Source of the DNA: Zestomonas insulae
GTDB taxonomy: Bacteria; Pseudomonadota; Gammaproteobacteria; Pseudomonadales; Pseudomonadaceae
Assembly (NCBI RefSeq): GCF_016901015.1
Contig: NZ_JAFEUP010000001.1
Location: 930,001-994,000, forward strand
DNA length: 64,000 nucleotides
Direction: 5' to 3'
Below, in pieces: positions 1 through 11,175 of the stretch. Made by a program: the position numbers and the translations under genes. Numbering within the stretch: position 1 is the stretch's first letter; every line of letters begins with the position of its first letter. The notes beneath the pieces were generated by a model. The model made no database searches and was not told the DNA's origin. It saw only the letters and a list, made by a program, of their open reading frames with translations.

Positions 1-1149
1 GTCCTTGAACAGCTCACGCAGCGGCTCGACCAGTTGCAGGTTCATCTCTTCCGGCAGGCCGCCAACGTTGTGGTGCGACTTGATCACGTGGGCCTTGCCG
101 CTCTTGGCGCCGGCCGACTCGATCACGTCCGGGTAGATGGTGCCCTGGGCGAGGAACTTGATGTTGTGCAGCTTGCTGGCTTCGGCGTCGAACACGTCGA
201 TAAAGGTGCGGCCGATGATCTTGCGCTTCTTCTCCGGGTCCGCCTCGCCTTCGAGGTTGCCGAGGAACTGCGCTTCGGCGTCGGCGCGGATCACCTTGAC
301 GCCCATGTTCTCGGCGAACATGGCCATTACCTGATCGCCTTCACGATGGCGCAGCAGGCCGTTGTCGACGAACACGCAGGTCAGCTGGTCGCCAATCGCA
401 CGGTGCAGCAGCGCGGCGACCACCGAGGAATCGACGCCGCCGGACAGACCGAGCAGCACGTTGTCGCTACCGACCTGGGCGCGCACCTGGGCGATGGCGT
501 CTTCGACGATGTTCGACGGCGTCCACAACGCTTCGCAGCCACAGATATCGAGGATGAAGCGCGACAGGATGCGCCCACCCTGCTTGGTGTGGGTGACTTC
601 CGGGTGGAACTGCACGCCGTAGTAGCCACGTGCATCGTCGGCCATCGCGGCGATCGGGCAGCTCGGGGTGCTGGCGAGGATATGGAAGCCTGGGGCCAGG
701 GTAGTGACCTTGTCACCGTGGCTCATCCATACATCGAGGCCAAGCACGCCATCGGCGTCGACATGGTCCTCGATACCGTCGAGCAGACGCGACTTGCCGA
801 CCACGTCGACGCGCGCGTAGCCGAATTCACGCAGGCTCGAGCCTTCGACCTTGCCACCGAGCTGCTCGGACATGGTCTGCATGCCGTAGCAGATACCGAA
901 CAACGGCACGCCGAGGTCGAACACCGCCTGCGGCGCGCGCGGGCTGTTGGCCTCATGCACCGACTCCGGGCCACCGGCGAGGATGATGCCGCGCGGGGCG
1001 AAGGCACGGATATCCTCGTCGCTCATGTCGAACGGGTGCAGCTCGCAGTACACCCCGATCTCGCGCACGCGGCGGGCGATCAGCTGGGTGTACTGGGAAC
1101 CGAAGTCGAGGATCAGGATGCGGTGGGCGTGAATGTCTGGATGGGCCAT
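1..1149 (-). CDS. guaA: GMP synthase (glutamine-hydrolysing), N-terminal part
   Basis: Converts XMP to GMP with glutamine and ATP in the cytosol, the last step of guanine nucleotide synthesis. Only 383 codons from the start are inside the window; about 140 residues of the usual ~525 are lost beyond base 1. Reading the minus strand from 1149 gives [20 protein letters not shown], the start of the class-I amidotransferase domain. The catalytic cysteine lies in GICYGMQ near residue 86, and the ATP-pyrophosphatase loop SGGVDSS is near residue 235. It follows guaB by 80 bases, so the two most likely form a guaBA operon. Confidence 0.97.
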   Translation of the reverse strand, partial: MAHPDIHAHRILILDFGSQYTQLIARRVREIGVYCELHPFDMSDEDIRAFAPRGIILAGGPESVHEANSPRAPQAVFDLGVPLFGICYGMQTMSEQLGGKVEGSSLREFGYARVDVVGKSRLLDGIEDHVDADGVLGLDVWMSHGDKVTTLAPGFHILASTPSCPIAAMADDARGYYGVQFHPEVTHTKQGGRILSRFILDICGCEALWTPSNIVEDAIAQVRAQVGSDNVLLGLSGGVDSSVVAALLHRAIGDQLTCVFVDNGLLRHREGDQVMAMFAENMGVKVIRADAEAQFLGNLEGEADPEKKRKIIGRTFIDVFDAEASKLHNIKFLAQGTIYPDVIESAGAKSGKAHVIKSHHNVGGLPEEMNLQLVEPLRELFKD

Positions 1150-1182
1150 GACCGTCTCTCGTAGCGGAATTCACAAATGACG

Positions 1183-1205
1183 CGGGGCTGAATCAAACAG
1201 CCCCG
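1183..1205 (-). other. Hairpin in the guaB-guaA gap
   Basis: Perfect 8-bp inverted repeat, CGGGGCTG paired with CAGCCCCG, with a 7-base loop. On the minus strand it follows the guaB stop by 24 bases. No run of T follows it, so it does not look like a full intrinsic terminator; a partial terminator or an RNA-stability element inside the operon fits better. That role is inference. Confidence 0.5.
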
Positions 1206-1229
1206 TGTCTTCATTACTGCGTTCTGGAA

Positions 1230-3240
<2,011 letters not shown>

Positions 3241-3254
3241 CCGGCAGGCTGAGC

Positions 3255-4634
3255 ATGCACAACGACCCGTTCGCCCGTCTTGGGCTCGACCGCGATGTGC
3301 TTAGCGTCAGCCAGCTGAACGGCCGCGCGCGCCTGCTGCTGGAGGACGTGTTTGCCCAGGTCTGGGTGGAAGGCGAGATCTCCAATCTGGCGCGCCCCGC
3401 CTCCGGGCACGTCTACTTCACCCTCAAGGATGCCCAGGCGCAGGTCCGCTGCGCGCTGTTCCGCCAGCACGCCACACGCGTGCGCCAGGCCCTGAAAGAC
3501 GGCCTGGCGGTGCGCGTGCGCGGCAAGGTCTCGCTGTTCGAGGGGCGCGGCGACTACCAGCTAATCCTCGACAACGTCGAGCCGGCCGGTGACGGCGCAC
3601 TGCGCCTGGCCTTCGAAGCGCTGAAGGAAAAACTCACCGGCGAAGGGCTATTCGCCAGCGAACGCAAACGCCCGCTGCCGCCCCATCCGCAGCGCATCGG
3701 CATCGTCAGCTCGCCGAGTGGCGCGGTGATCCGCGACATCATCAGCGTGTTCCGCCGCCGTGCGCCGCAGGTGCGCCTGACCCTGATCCCCACGGCCGTG
3801 CAGGGCCGCGACGCCACCGCGCAGATCGTCCGCGCTCTGCAACTGGCCGATCGTGGCGGCTTCGACGCGCTGATCCTGGCGCGCGGCGGCGGCTCGCTGG
3901 AGGACCTCTGGTGCTTCAACGAGGAAGCCGTGGCGCGTGCCGTGGCCGCCTGCCAGACACCGATCGCCAGCGCCGTCGGCCACGAGACCGATGTGTCGAT
4001 CAGCGATTTCGTCGCCGACGTCCGCGCGCCGACGCCCTCCGCCGCCGCCGAACTGCTGGCGCCCGACAGCAGCGACTTGCAGCTGCGCCTGGACAGCCTG
4101 CGTCGCCGCCTGCTGCTGCGCATGCGCGACCAGCTGGCCCGCGCGCGCCTGCGCCTGGACGGCACCACGCGACGCCTGCGCCACCCCGGCGAACGCCTGC
4201 GCCAGCACGCGCAGCGCCTCGACGACCTCGACCTGCGCCTGCGCCGCGCCTTCCAGCAACGCCTGAGTGCACGCCACGACCAACTCGGCCGCCTCGACGC
4301 GCGCCTTACCGCGCAGCACCCCGGACGCTTGCTCAGCCTGTTGCGCCAGCGCCTCGACAGCCTCGCTGAGCGCTTGCCGCGCGCCGCGCGCCTGCAGTTG
4401 CGCCAGCAGCGGCAGCGTTTGGAAGGCCTCGCCCAGACCCTGCATGTGGTCAGCCCGCTGGCCACGCTCGGCCGCGGCTACAGCATTCTCCTCGACGAAC
4501 GCGGCCAGGCGATCCGCCGCGCCGCACAGACCCAACCCGGGCAGAAGCTCAGCGCCCGCCTCGGTGAAGGCGAACTGACCGTGCGCGTGGAAGACAACCA
4601 CCTGACCCCGGTGACCCTGTCACTGCTGGACTAA
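3255..4634 (+). CDS. xseA: Exodeoxyribonuclease VII large subunit
   Basis: Catalytic subunit of exonuclease VII, which degrades single-stranded DNA from both ends into oligonucleotides; it works with the small subunit XseB, not present here. The 459-aa length from the ATG at 3255 (MHNDPFARLGLDRDVLSVSQ) is typical. An N-terminal OB-fold (residues 10-105, VEGEISNLARPASGHVYF) is followed by the catalytic domain (RIGIVSSPSGAVIRD, ARGGGSLEDLWCFNEE, AVGHETDVSI) and a long Arg/Leu-rich coiled coil at about 270-400. An upstream in-frame extension exists but overlaps yggL and lacks family similarity. Confidence 0.96.
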   Translation: MHNDPFARLGLDRDVLSVSQLNGRARLLLEDVFAQVWVEGEISNLARPASGHVYFTLKDAQAQVRCALFRQHATRVRQALKDGLAVRVRGKVSLFEGRGDYQLILDNVEPAGDGALRLAFEALKEKLTGEGLFASERKRPLPPHPQRIGIVSSPSGAVIRDIISVFRRRAPQVRLTLIPTAVQGRDATAQIVRALQLADRGGFDALILARGGGSLEDLWCFNEEAVARAVAACQTPIASAVGHETDVSISDFVADVRAPTPSAAAELLAPDSSDLQLRLDSLRRRLLLRMRDQLARARLRLDGTTRRLRHPGERLRQHAQRLDDLDLRLRRAFQQRLSARHDQLGRLDARLTAQHPGRLLSLLRQRLDSLAERLPRAARLQLRQQRQRLEGLAQTLHVVSPLATLGRGYSILLDERGQAIRRAAQTQPGQKLSARLGEGELTVRVEDNHLTPVTLSLLD

Positions 4635-4641
4635 CCCCACG

Positions 4642-5460
4642 ATGCGCCTGCTCCTCACCCTACTGCTGTGCCTCGCCCTCCCCGCCCATGCCGAGGGCTT
4701 TCTCAGCCGCCTGCTGAACAAGCCGGTGCCGGGCGGCGGCGCGGTGATCGACCTGGGCGACGCGGGCGCGGCGCCACAGGCACGCTTTCAGGGCAAGCCG
4801 GTGCTGGTGGTGAAGGAGGACGGCCGTCGCTGGATCGCCGTGGTCGGCCTGCCGTTGACGCTCAAGCCTGGCCGTCAGACGCTCGACGCGGCCGGTCGCC
4901 AGTTCGTCTTCACGGTCGGCAGCAAGCGCTACGCCGAACAACGCATCACCCTGAAGAACAAGCAACAGGTCAACCCGAGCCCGGCCAACCTGGCGCGCAT
5001 CGAGCGCGAACTGGCCGAGCAGACACGCGCCTACCGCAGCTTCAGCGTTGGCACGCCGAGCAACCTGCTGCTCGACAAGCCGGTCAACGGCCCGCTGTCC
5101 AGCCGCTTCGGCGTGCGCCGCTTCTTCAACGGCGAGGAACGCAACCCGCACGCCGGCCTCGATTTCGCGGTACCGGCCGGCACCCCGGTGAAGGCGCCGG
5201 CGGCGGGCAAGGTGATCCTCATCGGCGACTACTTCTTCAATGGCCGCACGGTGTTCCTCGACCACGGCCAGGGCTTCATCAGCATGTTCTGCCACCTGTC
5301 CAAGGTAGAAGTGCGCCTCGGCCAGCAACTGCCGCGCGGCGCCGTGCTCGGCCGGGTCGGCGCCACCGGCCGCGCCACCGGACCGCACATGCACTGGAAC
5401 ATCAGCCTCAACGATGCGCGGGTCGATCCGACGATCTTTATTGGTGCGTTCGAGCCGTAG
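4642..5460 (+). CDS. Secreted M23 family metallopeptidase
   Basis: 272-aa envelope peptidase or LytM-like amidase activator. A signal peptide spans about residues 1-17 (MRLLLTLLLCLALPAHA). The C-terminal M23 domain starts near 145 (SSRFGVRRFFNGEERNPHAG), with zinc ligands H and D in HAGLDFAV and the HMH motif in GPHMHWN near 250. All three canonical metal ligands are visible, so it could be an active zinc endopeptidase acting on peptidoglycan cross-links. It begins 7 bases after xseA and is probably co-transcribed. Substrate is not known from sequence. Confidence 0.9.
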   Translation: MRLLLTLLLCLALPAHAEGFLSRLLNKPVPGGGAVIDLGDAGAAPQARFQGKPVLVVKEDGRRWIAVVGLPLTLKPGRQTLDAAGRQFVFTVGSKRYAEQRITLKNKQQVNPSPANLARIERELAEQTRAYRSFSVGTPSNLLLDKPVNGPLSSRFGVRRFFNGEERNPHAGLDFAVPAGTPVKAPAAGKVILIGDYFFNGRTVFLDHGQGFISMFCHLSKVEVRLGQQLPRGAVLGRVGATGRATGPHMHWNISLNDARVDPTIFIGAFEP

Positions 5461-5542
5461 CCCGCGGTAAGAAAGCCTTAAAAACCACTCGCCTAGCGCA
5501 ACAATTTCCCGCACATAAAGCCGTAGATCCCGCAACCATCTC

Positions 5543-5563
5543 GCGCCTTTATCCATAAGGCGC
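5543..5563 (+). other. Hairpin upstream of the leuA leader
   Basis: Perfect 7-bp inverted repeat GCGCCTT / AAGGCGC with a 7-base loop. No T-run follows, so it is a poor terminator for the M23 gene; it may belong to the leuA control region. Nothing else is recognisable between 5461 and 5600. Confidence 0.35.
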
Positions 5564-5625
5564 TAGAAATCACCAATTTTATCTCAATGCTTGCCATGTT
5601 CAGCCCGGATGAATAGGGTTGGACC

Positions 5626-5703
5626 ATGCACATCTCGCCTATCGCATTTCTTCTGCGCCAACACACTTGCCTGAAATTGGTCAGCCCACGACTGCGTGGC
5701 TGA
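5626..5703 (+). CDS. Probable leuA leader peptide (25 aa)
   Basis: Small ORF MHISPIAFLLRQHTCLKLVSPRLRG with five leucines in 25 residues, including a Leu-Leu pair. An AGGG motif lies 7 bases before its ATG. Its 3' end and stop codon sit inside a set of competing hairpins (5676-5733) just before leuA. Leucine-rich leader peptides controlling leuA by ribosome stalling are established in other proteobacteria; that this one does so is inference. I cannot check conservation. Confidence 0.6.
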   Translation: MHISPIAFLLRQHTCLKLVSPRLRG

Positions 5704-5733
5704 ACGCCAACGCCGCTGACCAATCGCCACGCA
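5676..5733 (+). promoter_or_regulatory. Candidate attenuator of leuA with competing stems
   Basis: Three pairings are visible. ATTGGTCAGC (5676-5685) is a perfect 10-bp complement of GCTGACCAAT (5715-5724). CCACG (5686-5690) pairs with CGTGG (5695-5699), extended by TCAGC/GCTGA. TGCGTGGC (5693-5700) pairs with GCCACGCA (5726-5733). The second and third exclude each other, and all overlap the leader ORF end. There is no T-run, so control might be through Rho or leuA translation rather than an intrinsic terminator. Confidence 0.5.
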
Positions 5734-5754
5734 CGTAGATTAAGGATTCCCCTC

Positions 5755-7425
5755 ATGAGCATGTTGAACGAGCCTTCGACCAAGTACCGCGCCTTCCCTG
5801 CCATCAACTTGCCGGACCGCACCTGGCCGTCGAAGACCATCACCGAAGTGCCGATCTGGTGCAGCTCCGACCTGCGCGACGGCAACCAGTCGCTGATCGA
5901 GCCGATGGATGCCGAGAAGAAGATGCGCTTCTTCAAGACCTTGGTGAAAGTCGGCCTGAAGGAAATCGAAGTGGCGTTCCCGTCCGCTTCGGACACCGAT
6001 TTCAACTTCGTCCGCGAGCTGATCGAGGGCAATCACATTCCGGATGACGTCACCATCCAAGTGCTGACCCAGGCACGTGACGACCTTATCACCCGCACCT
6101 TCGAATCGCTGAAGGGCGCGAAGAAAGCCATCGTGCACGTCTACAACGCCACCGCGCCGTCGTTCCGCCGCATCGTCTTCAACCAGGACAAGCAGGGCGT
6201 GGTGGATATTGCGGTGAATGCCGCCAAGCTGATCAAGAAGCTTGCCGCACAGCAGCCGGATACCGACTGGACCTTCCAGTATTCGCCGGAGATCTTCACC
6301 TCCACCGAGCTGGAATTCGCCGTGCACGTCTGCGATGCGGTGCTGAATGTCTGGCAGCCGACCCCGCAGAAGAAGGTCATTCTCAACCTGCCGGCCACCG
6401 TGGAAGTCGCCACGCCGAACATCTACGCCGACCAGATCGAATGGTTCGGTCGCCATATCAGCCGTCGCGACAGCGTGGTCATCAGCCTGCACACCCACAA
6501 CGACCGCGGCACCGGCGTGGCCGCCACCGAACTGGGCCTGATGGCCGGCGCCGACCGCGTCGAAGGCTGCCTGTTCGGCAACGGCGAGCGCACTGGCAAC
6601 GTCGACCTGGTGACCCTGGCACTGAACATGTACACCCAGGGCCTGCATCCGGGTCTGGACTTCTCCGACATCGACGGCGTGCGCAAGGTCGTCGAAGAGT
6701 GCAACCAGCTGCCAGTGCATCCGCGCCACCCGTACGTCGGCGATCTGGTGCACACCGCCTTCTCCGGCTCGCACCAGGACGCGATCCGCAAGGGCTTCGC
6801 CCAGCAGAAGGACGGCGCGGTCTGGGAAGTGCCGTACCTGCCGATCGACCCGGCCGACATCGGTCGCAGCTACGAGGCGGTGATCCGCGTCAACAGCCAG
6901 TCCGGCAAGGGCGGCATCACCTTCCTGCTCGAGCAGGAATACGGCATCAGCCTGCCGCGCCGCACGCAGATCGAGTTCAGCCAGGTGGTGCAGGGCGAGA
7001 CCGATCGCCTCGGCCTGGAAATGACCGCCAAGCAGATCTACAGCCTGCTGGAGAACGAGTACCTCAAGGCCACCGCCCCCTACGCCCTTAAAGGCCATCG
7101 CCTGCAGGAAGAGAACGGCACCAGCGCGGTCGACATCGAAGTCAGCGTGCGCGGTGAAACCCAGCACTGGCGCGGTATCGGCAATGGCCCGCTGGAAGCC
7201 CTGGTGGCCAGCCTGCCGGAAAAAGTCGAGATCATGGACTACTCCGAACACGCCATCGGCTCCGGCACCACTGCCAAGGCGGCTGCCTACATCGAGCTGC
7301 GCGTCAATGGCGGTCGTGCCCTGCACGGCATCGGCATCGACGAGAACCTGACCACGGCGAGTTTCCGCGCCCTGTTCAGCGCCCTCAACCGCGCCATCAG
7401 CCAGGCCGCCGCACAAGCCGCGTAA
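5755..7425 (+). CDS. leuA: 2-isopropylmalate synthase
   Basis: Condenses acetyl-CoA with 2-ketoisovalerate, the first step of leucine synthesis. The 556-aa length marks the longer LeuA type found in Pseudomonas and actinobacteria. The HMGL-like TIM barrel begins at about residue 30; [11 protein letters not shown] gives the metal-binding aspartate, HTHNDRGTG the metal histidines, and [12 protein letters not shown] the conserved loop. The C-terminal LeuA dimer/regulatory domain (about 430-550) normally binds leucine for feedback inhibition. The start has AAGGA 8 bases upstream. A leucine-rich leader ORF and hairpins precede it. Confidence 0.97.
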   Translation: MSMLNEPSTKYRAFPAINLPDRTWPSKTITEVPIWCSSDLRDGNQSLIEPMDAEKKMRFFKTLVKVGLKEIEVAFPSASDTDFNFVRELIEGNHIPDDVTIQVLTQARDDLITRTFESLKGAKKAIVHVYNATAPSFRRIVFNQDKQGVVDIAVNAAKLIKKLAAQQPDTDWTFQYSPEIFTSTELEFAVHVCDAVLNVWQPTPQKKVILNLPATVEVATPNIYADQIEWFGRHISRRDSVVISLHTHNDRGTGVAATELGLMAGADRVEGCLFGNGERTGNVDLVTLALNMYTQGLHPGLDFSDIDGVRKVVEECNQLPVHPRHPYVGDLVHTAFSGSHQDAIRKGFAQQKDGAVWEVPYLPIDPADIGRSYEAVIRVNSQSGKGGITFLLEQEYGISLPRRTQIEFSQVVQGETDRLGLEMTAKQIYSLLENEYLKATAPYALKGHRLQEENGTSAVDIEVSVRGETQHWRGIGNGPLEALVASLPEKVEIMDYSEHAIGSGTTAKAAAYIELRVNGGRALHGIGIDENLTTASFRALFSALNRAISQAAAQAA

Positions 7426-7443
7426 CCTGTCACTGAAAACGAG

Positions 7444-7473
7444 AACGCCGGGCACTGCCCGGCGTTTTCGTTT
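7444..7473 (+). terminator. Intrinsic terminator after leuA
   Basis: A 10-bp GC-rich stem AACGCCGGGC / GCCCGGCGTT with a 3-base loop, followed by TTCGTTTG. It lies 20 bases after the leuA stop and separates it from the convergent yafV. Confidence 0.85.
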
Positions 7474-7499
7474 GTAAGCGCGAGCGCTGCTCGCAAAGC

Positions 7500-8285
7500 C
7501 TAGGGTTTCAGTTCGAAGCCGTCGGCATCCAGATGCGCCGGAAAACGCTCACGGTACGCCGACAGCGCTGCCGCCGCGAGGCGCACGCGGAACACCCCGT
7601 CGCCCGCCCCTGCGTTGAGCAACGTCTCGCCCTGGAAATCCAGCACCTGGCTGTCGCCACTGTAGGGATGGCCCTTGCCATCGCTGCCGACCCGGTTCAC
7701 CGCCGCCACGTAGCAGAGGTTCTCGATCGCCCTTGCCGGCAGCAGGCGGTTCCAGTGGTGGCGCCGCGCGGCCGGCCAGTTGGCGGTGTAGAGCAACAGA
7801 TCGGTGTCGTGCGGGTCGCGACTCCAGACCGGAAAGCGCAGGTCATAGCAGACCAGCGGCCGCACGCGCCAGCCGTTGACCTCAAGGAGTACCTGGCGCT
7901 CGCCGGGCGTGTAGTGCTTGTGCTCGCCGGCCATGCGAAACAGGTGGCGCTTGTCGTAATGCAGCATCTCGCCGTCCGGCCGCGCCCACAGCAGGCGGTT
8001 GCGGTGGCTGCCGTCGGCGGCCTGGATGATCACGCTGCCGGCCACCACGGCACCGAGACGCCGCGCCTGTTCGCGCAGCCAGGCGTAGCTCGGCCCCTCC
8101 TCCGGCTCGGCGAGGGCCGCCGAATCCATGGAGAAGCCGGTGGTGAACATCTCCGGCAGGACGATCAGGTCGGCGCCGCGAGCCTGTTCGAGCAGGGCCT
8201 GGAAATGCGCCTGGTTGGCGGCGGGGTCGTGCCAGGCTAGGGTGGTCTGCACCAGCGCCAGCTCGAGGTCGGGTTTATCGCTCAT
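7500..8285 (-). CDS. yafV: Omega-amidase, nitrilase superfamily (YafV type)
   Basis: 261-aa cytosolic carbon-nitrogen hydrolase. YafV-type enzymes deamidate 2-oxoglutaramate and related omega-amides, the dead-end products of glutamine transamination. The nitrilase triad is visible: Glu45 in VLPEMFTTGF, Lys112 in YDKRHLF and Cys146 in VCYDLRFPVW. It lies 49 bases downstream of, and parallel to, the aminotransferase gene at 8335-9483, which fits a transaminase/omega-amidase repair pair. The exact substrate is inferred from family and context. Confidence 0.88.
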   Translation of the reverse strand: MSDKPDLELALVQTTLAWHDPAANQAHFQALLEQARGADLIVLPEMFTTGFSMDSAALAEPEEGPSYAWLREQARRLGAVVAGSVIIQAADGSHRNRLLWARPDGEMLHYDKRHLFRMAGEHKHYTPGERQVLLEVNGWRVRPLVCYDLRFPVWSRDPHDTDLLLYTANWPAARRHHWNRLLPARAIENLCYVAAVNRVGSDGKGHPYSGDSQVLDFQGETLLNAGAGDGVFRVRLAAAALSAYRERFPAHLDADGFELKP

Positions 8286-8334
8286 CTCGACTCACTCATC
8301 GTCGGGTGAAGTTCATTGCCCACGCTACGCGTCC

Positions 8335-9483
8335 TTACACCGCACAGAGCTTCTCGGCCGCCTGGCGCAGGGTGTCCTCGCGCTTGGCGAAGCAGAAGCG
8401 CACCAAGCGCAGGTCCTGCGGCGCGTCCTGATAGAAGACTGACACCGGAATCGCCGCCACGCCATGCTCGCGGGTCAGCCACTCGGCCATCGCCACGTCG
8501 TCGAGGTCCGGGCGGATCGCCGAGTAATCGACCAGCTGGAAGTAGGTGCCGGCCGCGCGGGTGAAGCGGAAGCGCGAACCAACCAGCAGGTCGCAGAACA
8601 GGTCACGCTTGGCCTGGTAGAAGCCTGGCAGCTGGGTAATGTGCTCGGGATGCTCGACCATGAAGTCGGCCAGCGCGCACTGCAGCGGCGTCACCCCGCA
8701 GAAGGTCACGTACTGGTGGATCTTGCGCAGCTCCGCGGTGAGCGCCGGCGGCGCCACCACGTAGCCGGTCTTCCAGCCGGTGACGTGGTAGGTCTTGCCG
8801 AACGAGCTGACCACGAACGCGCGCTGATACAGCTCGTCATGGGCCAGCACGCTGGCGTGCTGCACGCCGTCGAACACCAGGTGCTCGTAGACCTCGTCGC
8901 TGATCAGGTGGATGTCACGATCGCGGATCAGCGCGGCCAGGCGGTCGAGATCCGCGCGCGACAGCAAGGCACCACTGGGATTATGCGGCGAGTTGATGAA
9001 GATCAGCCGGGTGCGCGGGGTGATGGCGTCGGCGAGGCGCTGCCAGTCGACGGCGAAATCCGGCAGCGCCAGCGGCACGTGCACGCAGCGCCCGCCCGCC
9101 AGCTCCACGGAGGGCTCGTAGCTGTCGTAGCACGGGTCAAGAACGATGGCCTCGTCGCCGGGATGAATCAGCGCCTGCACCGCGCAGAAGATCGCCTCGG
9201 TGGCGCCCGGCACGATGGTCACTTCGCTGTCGGCATCGGCGGCACGGCCGTACAAGGCCAGGACCTTCGCGGCCACCTGCTGACGCAGTGCCGGCAAACC
9301 GCTCATCGGCGCGTACTGGTTGTGGCCGGCAGCGATATGCCGGGCAACGGCCTCGCGCAGCGGCGCCGGGCTGTCGAAGTCGGGGAATCCCTGGGACAGG
9401 TTGAGCGCGCCGGTTTCCGCGGCGAGCTGGGACATGCGGGTAAAGATGGTAGTGCCGACCTTCGGCAACTTGCTGGCGAGCAT
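8335..9483 (-). CDS. ybdL: PLP-dependent aminotransferase, YbdL/methionine type
   Basis: 382-aa fold-type I aminotransferase of the class that uses methionine, glutamine and aromatic amino acids. The start at 9483 gives MLASKLPKVGTTIFTRMSQL, the family N-terminus; the longer frame runs through the der terminator. Seen: NLSQGFPDF, the PLP-binding NSPHNPSG, ISDEVYEHLVFDG, and the Schiff-base lysine in SSFGKTYHVTGWKTGY. Arg in RFCFAKRED near the C-terminus should bind the substrate carboxylate. Followed by yafV on the same strand; the pair suggests glutamine-dependent transamination, possibly in methionine salvage. Confidence 0.88.
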   Translation of the reverse strand: MLASKLPKVGTTIFTRMSQLAAETGALNLSQGFPDFDSPAPLREAVARHIAAGHNQYAPMSGLPALRQQVAAKVLALYGRAADADSEVTIVPGATEAIFCAVQALIHPGDEAIVLDPCYDSYEPSVELAGGRCVHVPLALPDFAVDWQRLADAITPRTRLIFINSPHNPSGALLSRADLDRLAALIRDRDIHLISDEVYEHLVFDGVQHASVLAHDELYQRAFVVSSFGKTYHVTGWKTGYVVAPPALTAELRKIHQYVTFCGVTPLQCALADFMVEHPEHITQLPGFYQAKRDLFCDLLVGSRFRFTRAAGTYFQLVDYSAIRPDLDDVAMAEWLTREHGVAAIPVSVFYQDAPQDLRLVRFCFAKREDTLRQAAEKLCAV

Positions 9484-9556
9484 ACGGCGCTCCTGCTGAC
9501 TGACGCGAGCGGCGAGGATAGCCGATAGGCGGCGGGCCGGGCAGTCGCCGCGCATA

Positions 9557-9592
9557 TGAAAAAGGCGCAGAAGCTTATGCCTCTGCGCCTTT
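9557..9592 (-). terminator. Intrinsic terminator after der
   Basis: On the minus strand an 11-bp stem AAAGGCGCAGA / TCTGCGCCTTT is followed by TTCAT. It stands 21 bases after the der stop and before the aminotransferase start. Confidence 0.8.
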
Positions 9593-9612
9593 CTCCCCAC
9601 TCAGCGCGGCAA

Positions 9613-11097
9613 TCAGCGTTTCTTGTCGCGACGCTTCTTCTCGGCCTTCTTGTGGTGACTCATCAGCCGGCGCTTCTTGTTCACCTGGCGATCGGTGAGG
9701 GTGTTCTTCTTGCCCTCGTAGGGGTTCTCGCCGCCCTTGTACTCGATGCGGATCGGCGTACCGACCAGCTTCAGCACACGGCGGAAGGTGTTCTCCAGGT
9801 ACCGCGAGTAAGAACGCGGCACCGCTTCGACCTGGTTGCCGTGGATCACGATCAGCGGCGGGTTGGCACCACCGAGGTGGGCGTAGCGCAGCTTGATGCG
9901 GCGACCGTTGACCAGCGGCGGCTGGTGCTCCTGCACCGCGTCCTCGAGAATCTTGGTTAGGCGGCTGGTCGGCCAGCGGGTCACCGCCGAACGGAACGAC
10001 TCCTGCACCGACTTGTACAGATGGCCAACACCAGTGCCGTGCAGTGCGGAGATGAAGTGGATGTCGGCGAAGTCGACGAACATCAGCCGCCGCTCCAGCT
10101 CGGTCTTCACATAGTCCTTCTCGCCCTGCTCCATGCCGTCCCACTTGTTCAGGGCGATGACCAGCGCACGACCGGTTTCCAGCACGAAGCCAAGCAGGTT
10201 GAGGTCATGCTCGACCACACCTTCGCGGGCGTCCATGACGAACACCACCACGTTGGCGTCCTGGATCGCCTGCAGGGTTTTCACCACCGAGAACTTTTCC
10301 ACCGCCTCGAAGATCTTGCCGCGGCGACGCACGCCGGCGGTGTCGATCAGCGTGTACTTTTCCTCGTTGCGCTCGAACGGGATGTAGATGCTGTCCCGGG
10401 TAGTGCCGGCCTGGTCATAGACGATCACCCGCTCCTCGCCGAGCATGCGGTTGACCAGGGTCGACTTGCCGACGTTGGGCCGGCCGATGATGGCGATCTT
10501 GATGCCGTCCTTCTCGCTCGGGCCGGGGATGCGCTTGGCTTCCTCGCCCTCGGCCACGGCTTCGCCGCCCGCCTCGTCACCCTCGCCTTCGACTTCCGCG
10601 TCGTCCTTGGGGAAGATCCCCAGCGAGGCTTCGAGCAGGGCGTTGATGCCGCGACCATGTGCGGCGGCGATCGGGAAGGCGTCGCCGAGGCCCATCGGGC
10701 TGAATTCCGCGCGGGCGATATCTGGATCGACGGTGTCGACCTTGTTGGCGACCAGGAAGCTGCGCTTGTTGCGCTTGCGCAGGTGCTCGCCAATCATCTG
10801 GTCGGCGGCGGTCAGGCCGGCGCGCGCATCGACCATGAACAGCACGGCGTCCGCTTCTTCGATGGCCTGCAGCGACTGCTCGGCCATCTTCGCGTCGATG
10901 CCCTCTTCGTCGCCGGAAATACCGCCGGTGTCGATGACGATGTAGGTGCGGCCCTGCCAGGTGGCCTCGCCGTACTGACGGTCACGGGTCAGACCGGCAT
11001 ATTCGGCGACGATGGCATTACGGGTCTTGGTCAGCCGATTGAACAGCGTTGACTTGCCCACATTGGGACGGCCCACCAGGGCGATTACCGGAACCAT
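9613..11097 (-). CDS. der: Ribosome biogenesis GTPase Der (EngA)
   Basis: Essential double GTPase needed for 50S subunit maturation. Start at 11097 gives [20 protein letters not shown] and a 494-aa protein, the usual size. Two G domains each show the P-loop (GRPNVGKS at ~8 and ~205), DTGG/DTAG, and NKVD/NKWD motifs; a KH-like domain (about 380-470) and a Lys/Arg-rich tail follow. The linker between G domains (about 165-195) is an unusually long acidic Glu/Gly stretch. It follows bamB, but a strong hairpin at 11130-11158 lies in the gap. Confidence 0.97.
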   Translation of the reverse strand: MVPVIALVGRPNVGKSTLFNRLTKTRNAIVAEYAGLTRDRQYGEATWQGRTYIVIDTGGISGDEEGIDAKMAEQSLQAIEEADAVLFMVDARAGLTAADQMIGEHLRKRNKRSFLVANKVDTVDPDIARAEFSPMGLGDAFPIAAAHGRGINALLEASLGIFPKDDAEVEGEGDEAGGEAVAEGEEAKRIPGPSEKDGIKIAIIGRPNVGKSTLVNRMLGEERVIVYDQAGTTRDSIYIPFERNEEKYTLIDTAGVRRRGKIFEAVEKFSVVKTLQAIQDANVVVFVMDAREGVVEHDLNLLGFVLETGRALVIALNKWDGMEQGEKDYVKTELERRLMFVDFADIHFISALHGTGVGHLYKSVQESFRSAVTRWPTSRLTKILEDAVQEHQPPLVNGRRIKLRYAHLGGANPPLIVIHGNQVEAVPRSYSRYLENTFRRVLKLVGTPIRIEYKGGENPYEGKKNTLTDRQVNKKRRLMSHHKKAEKKRRDKKR

Positions 11098-11120
11098 GAG
11101 GCTCCTCCAGACGATTTCAG

Positions 11121-11158
11121 AAAACACAACGGCCGCTGCCGTGGAACGGCAGCGGCCG
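11121..11158 (-). terminator. Hairpin with T-rich tail between bamB and der
   Basis: Perfect 12-bp stem CGGCCGCTGCCG / CGGCAGCGGCCG with a 5-base loop; on the minus strand it is followed by TTGTGTTTT. It sits 17 bases after the bamB stop and 33 before the der start, so it should stop or reduce read-through from the hisS-yfgM-bamB unit into der. Confidence 0.65.
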
Positions 11159-11175
11159 GACACATAGAACTCAGC

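Noticed and set aside
5543..5563. Terminator for the M23 peptidase gene
   Set aside because: The stem is good but the following bases are TAGAAATCACC, without a T-run; kept only as a hairpin.
5587..5616. Nine-codon ORF MLAMFSPDE before the leuA leader
   Set aside because: No leucine cluster (one Leu), no ribosome site, and no link to the hairpins; the ORF at 5626 explains the structure better.
5740..7455. 571-codon minus-strand frame opposite leuA
   Set aside because: Antisense shadow of a fully conserved leuA.
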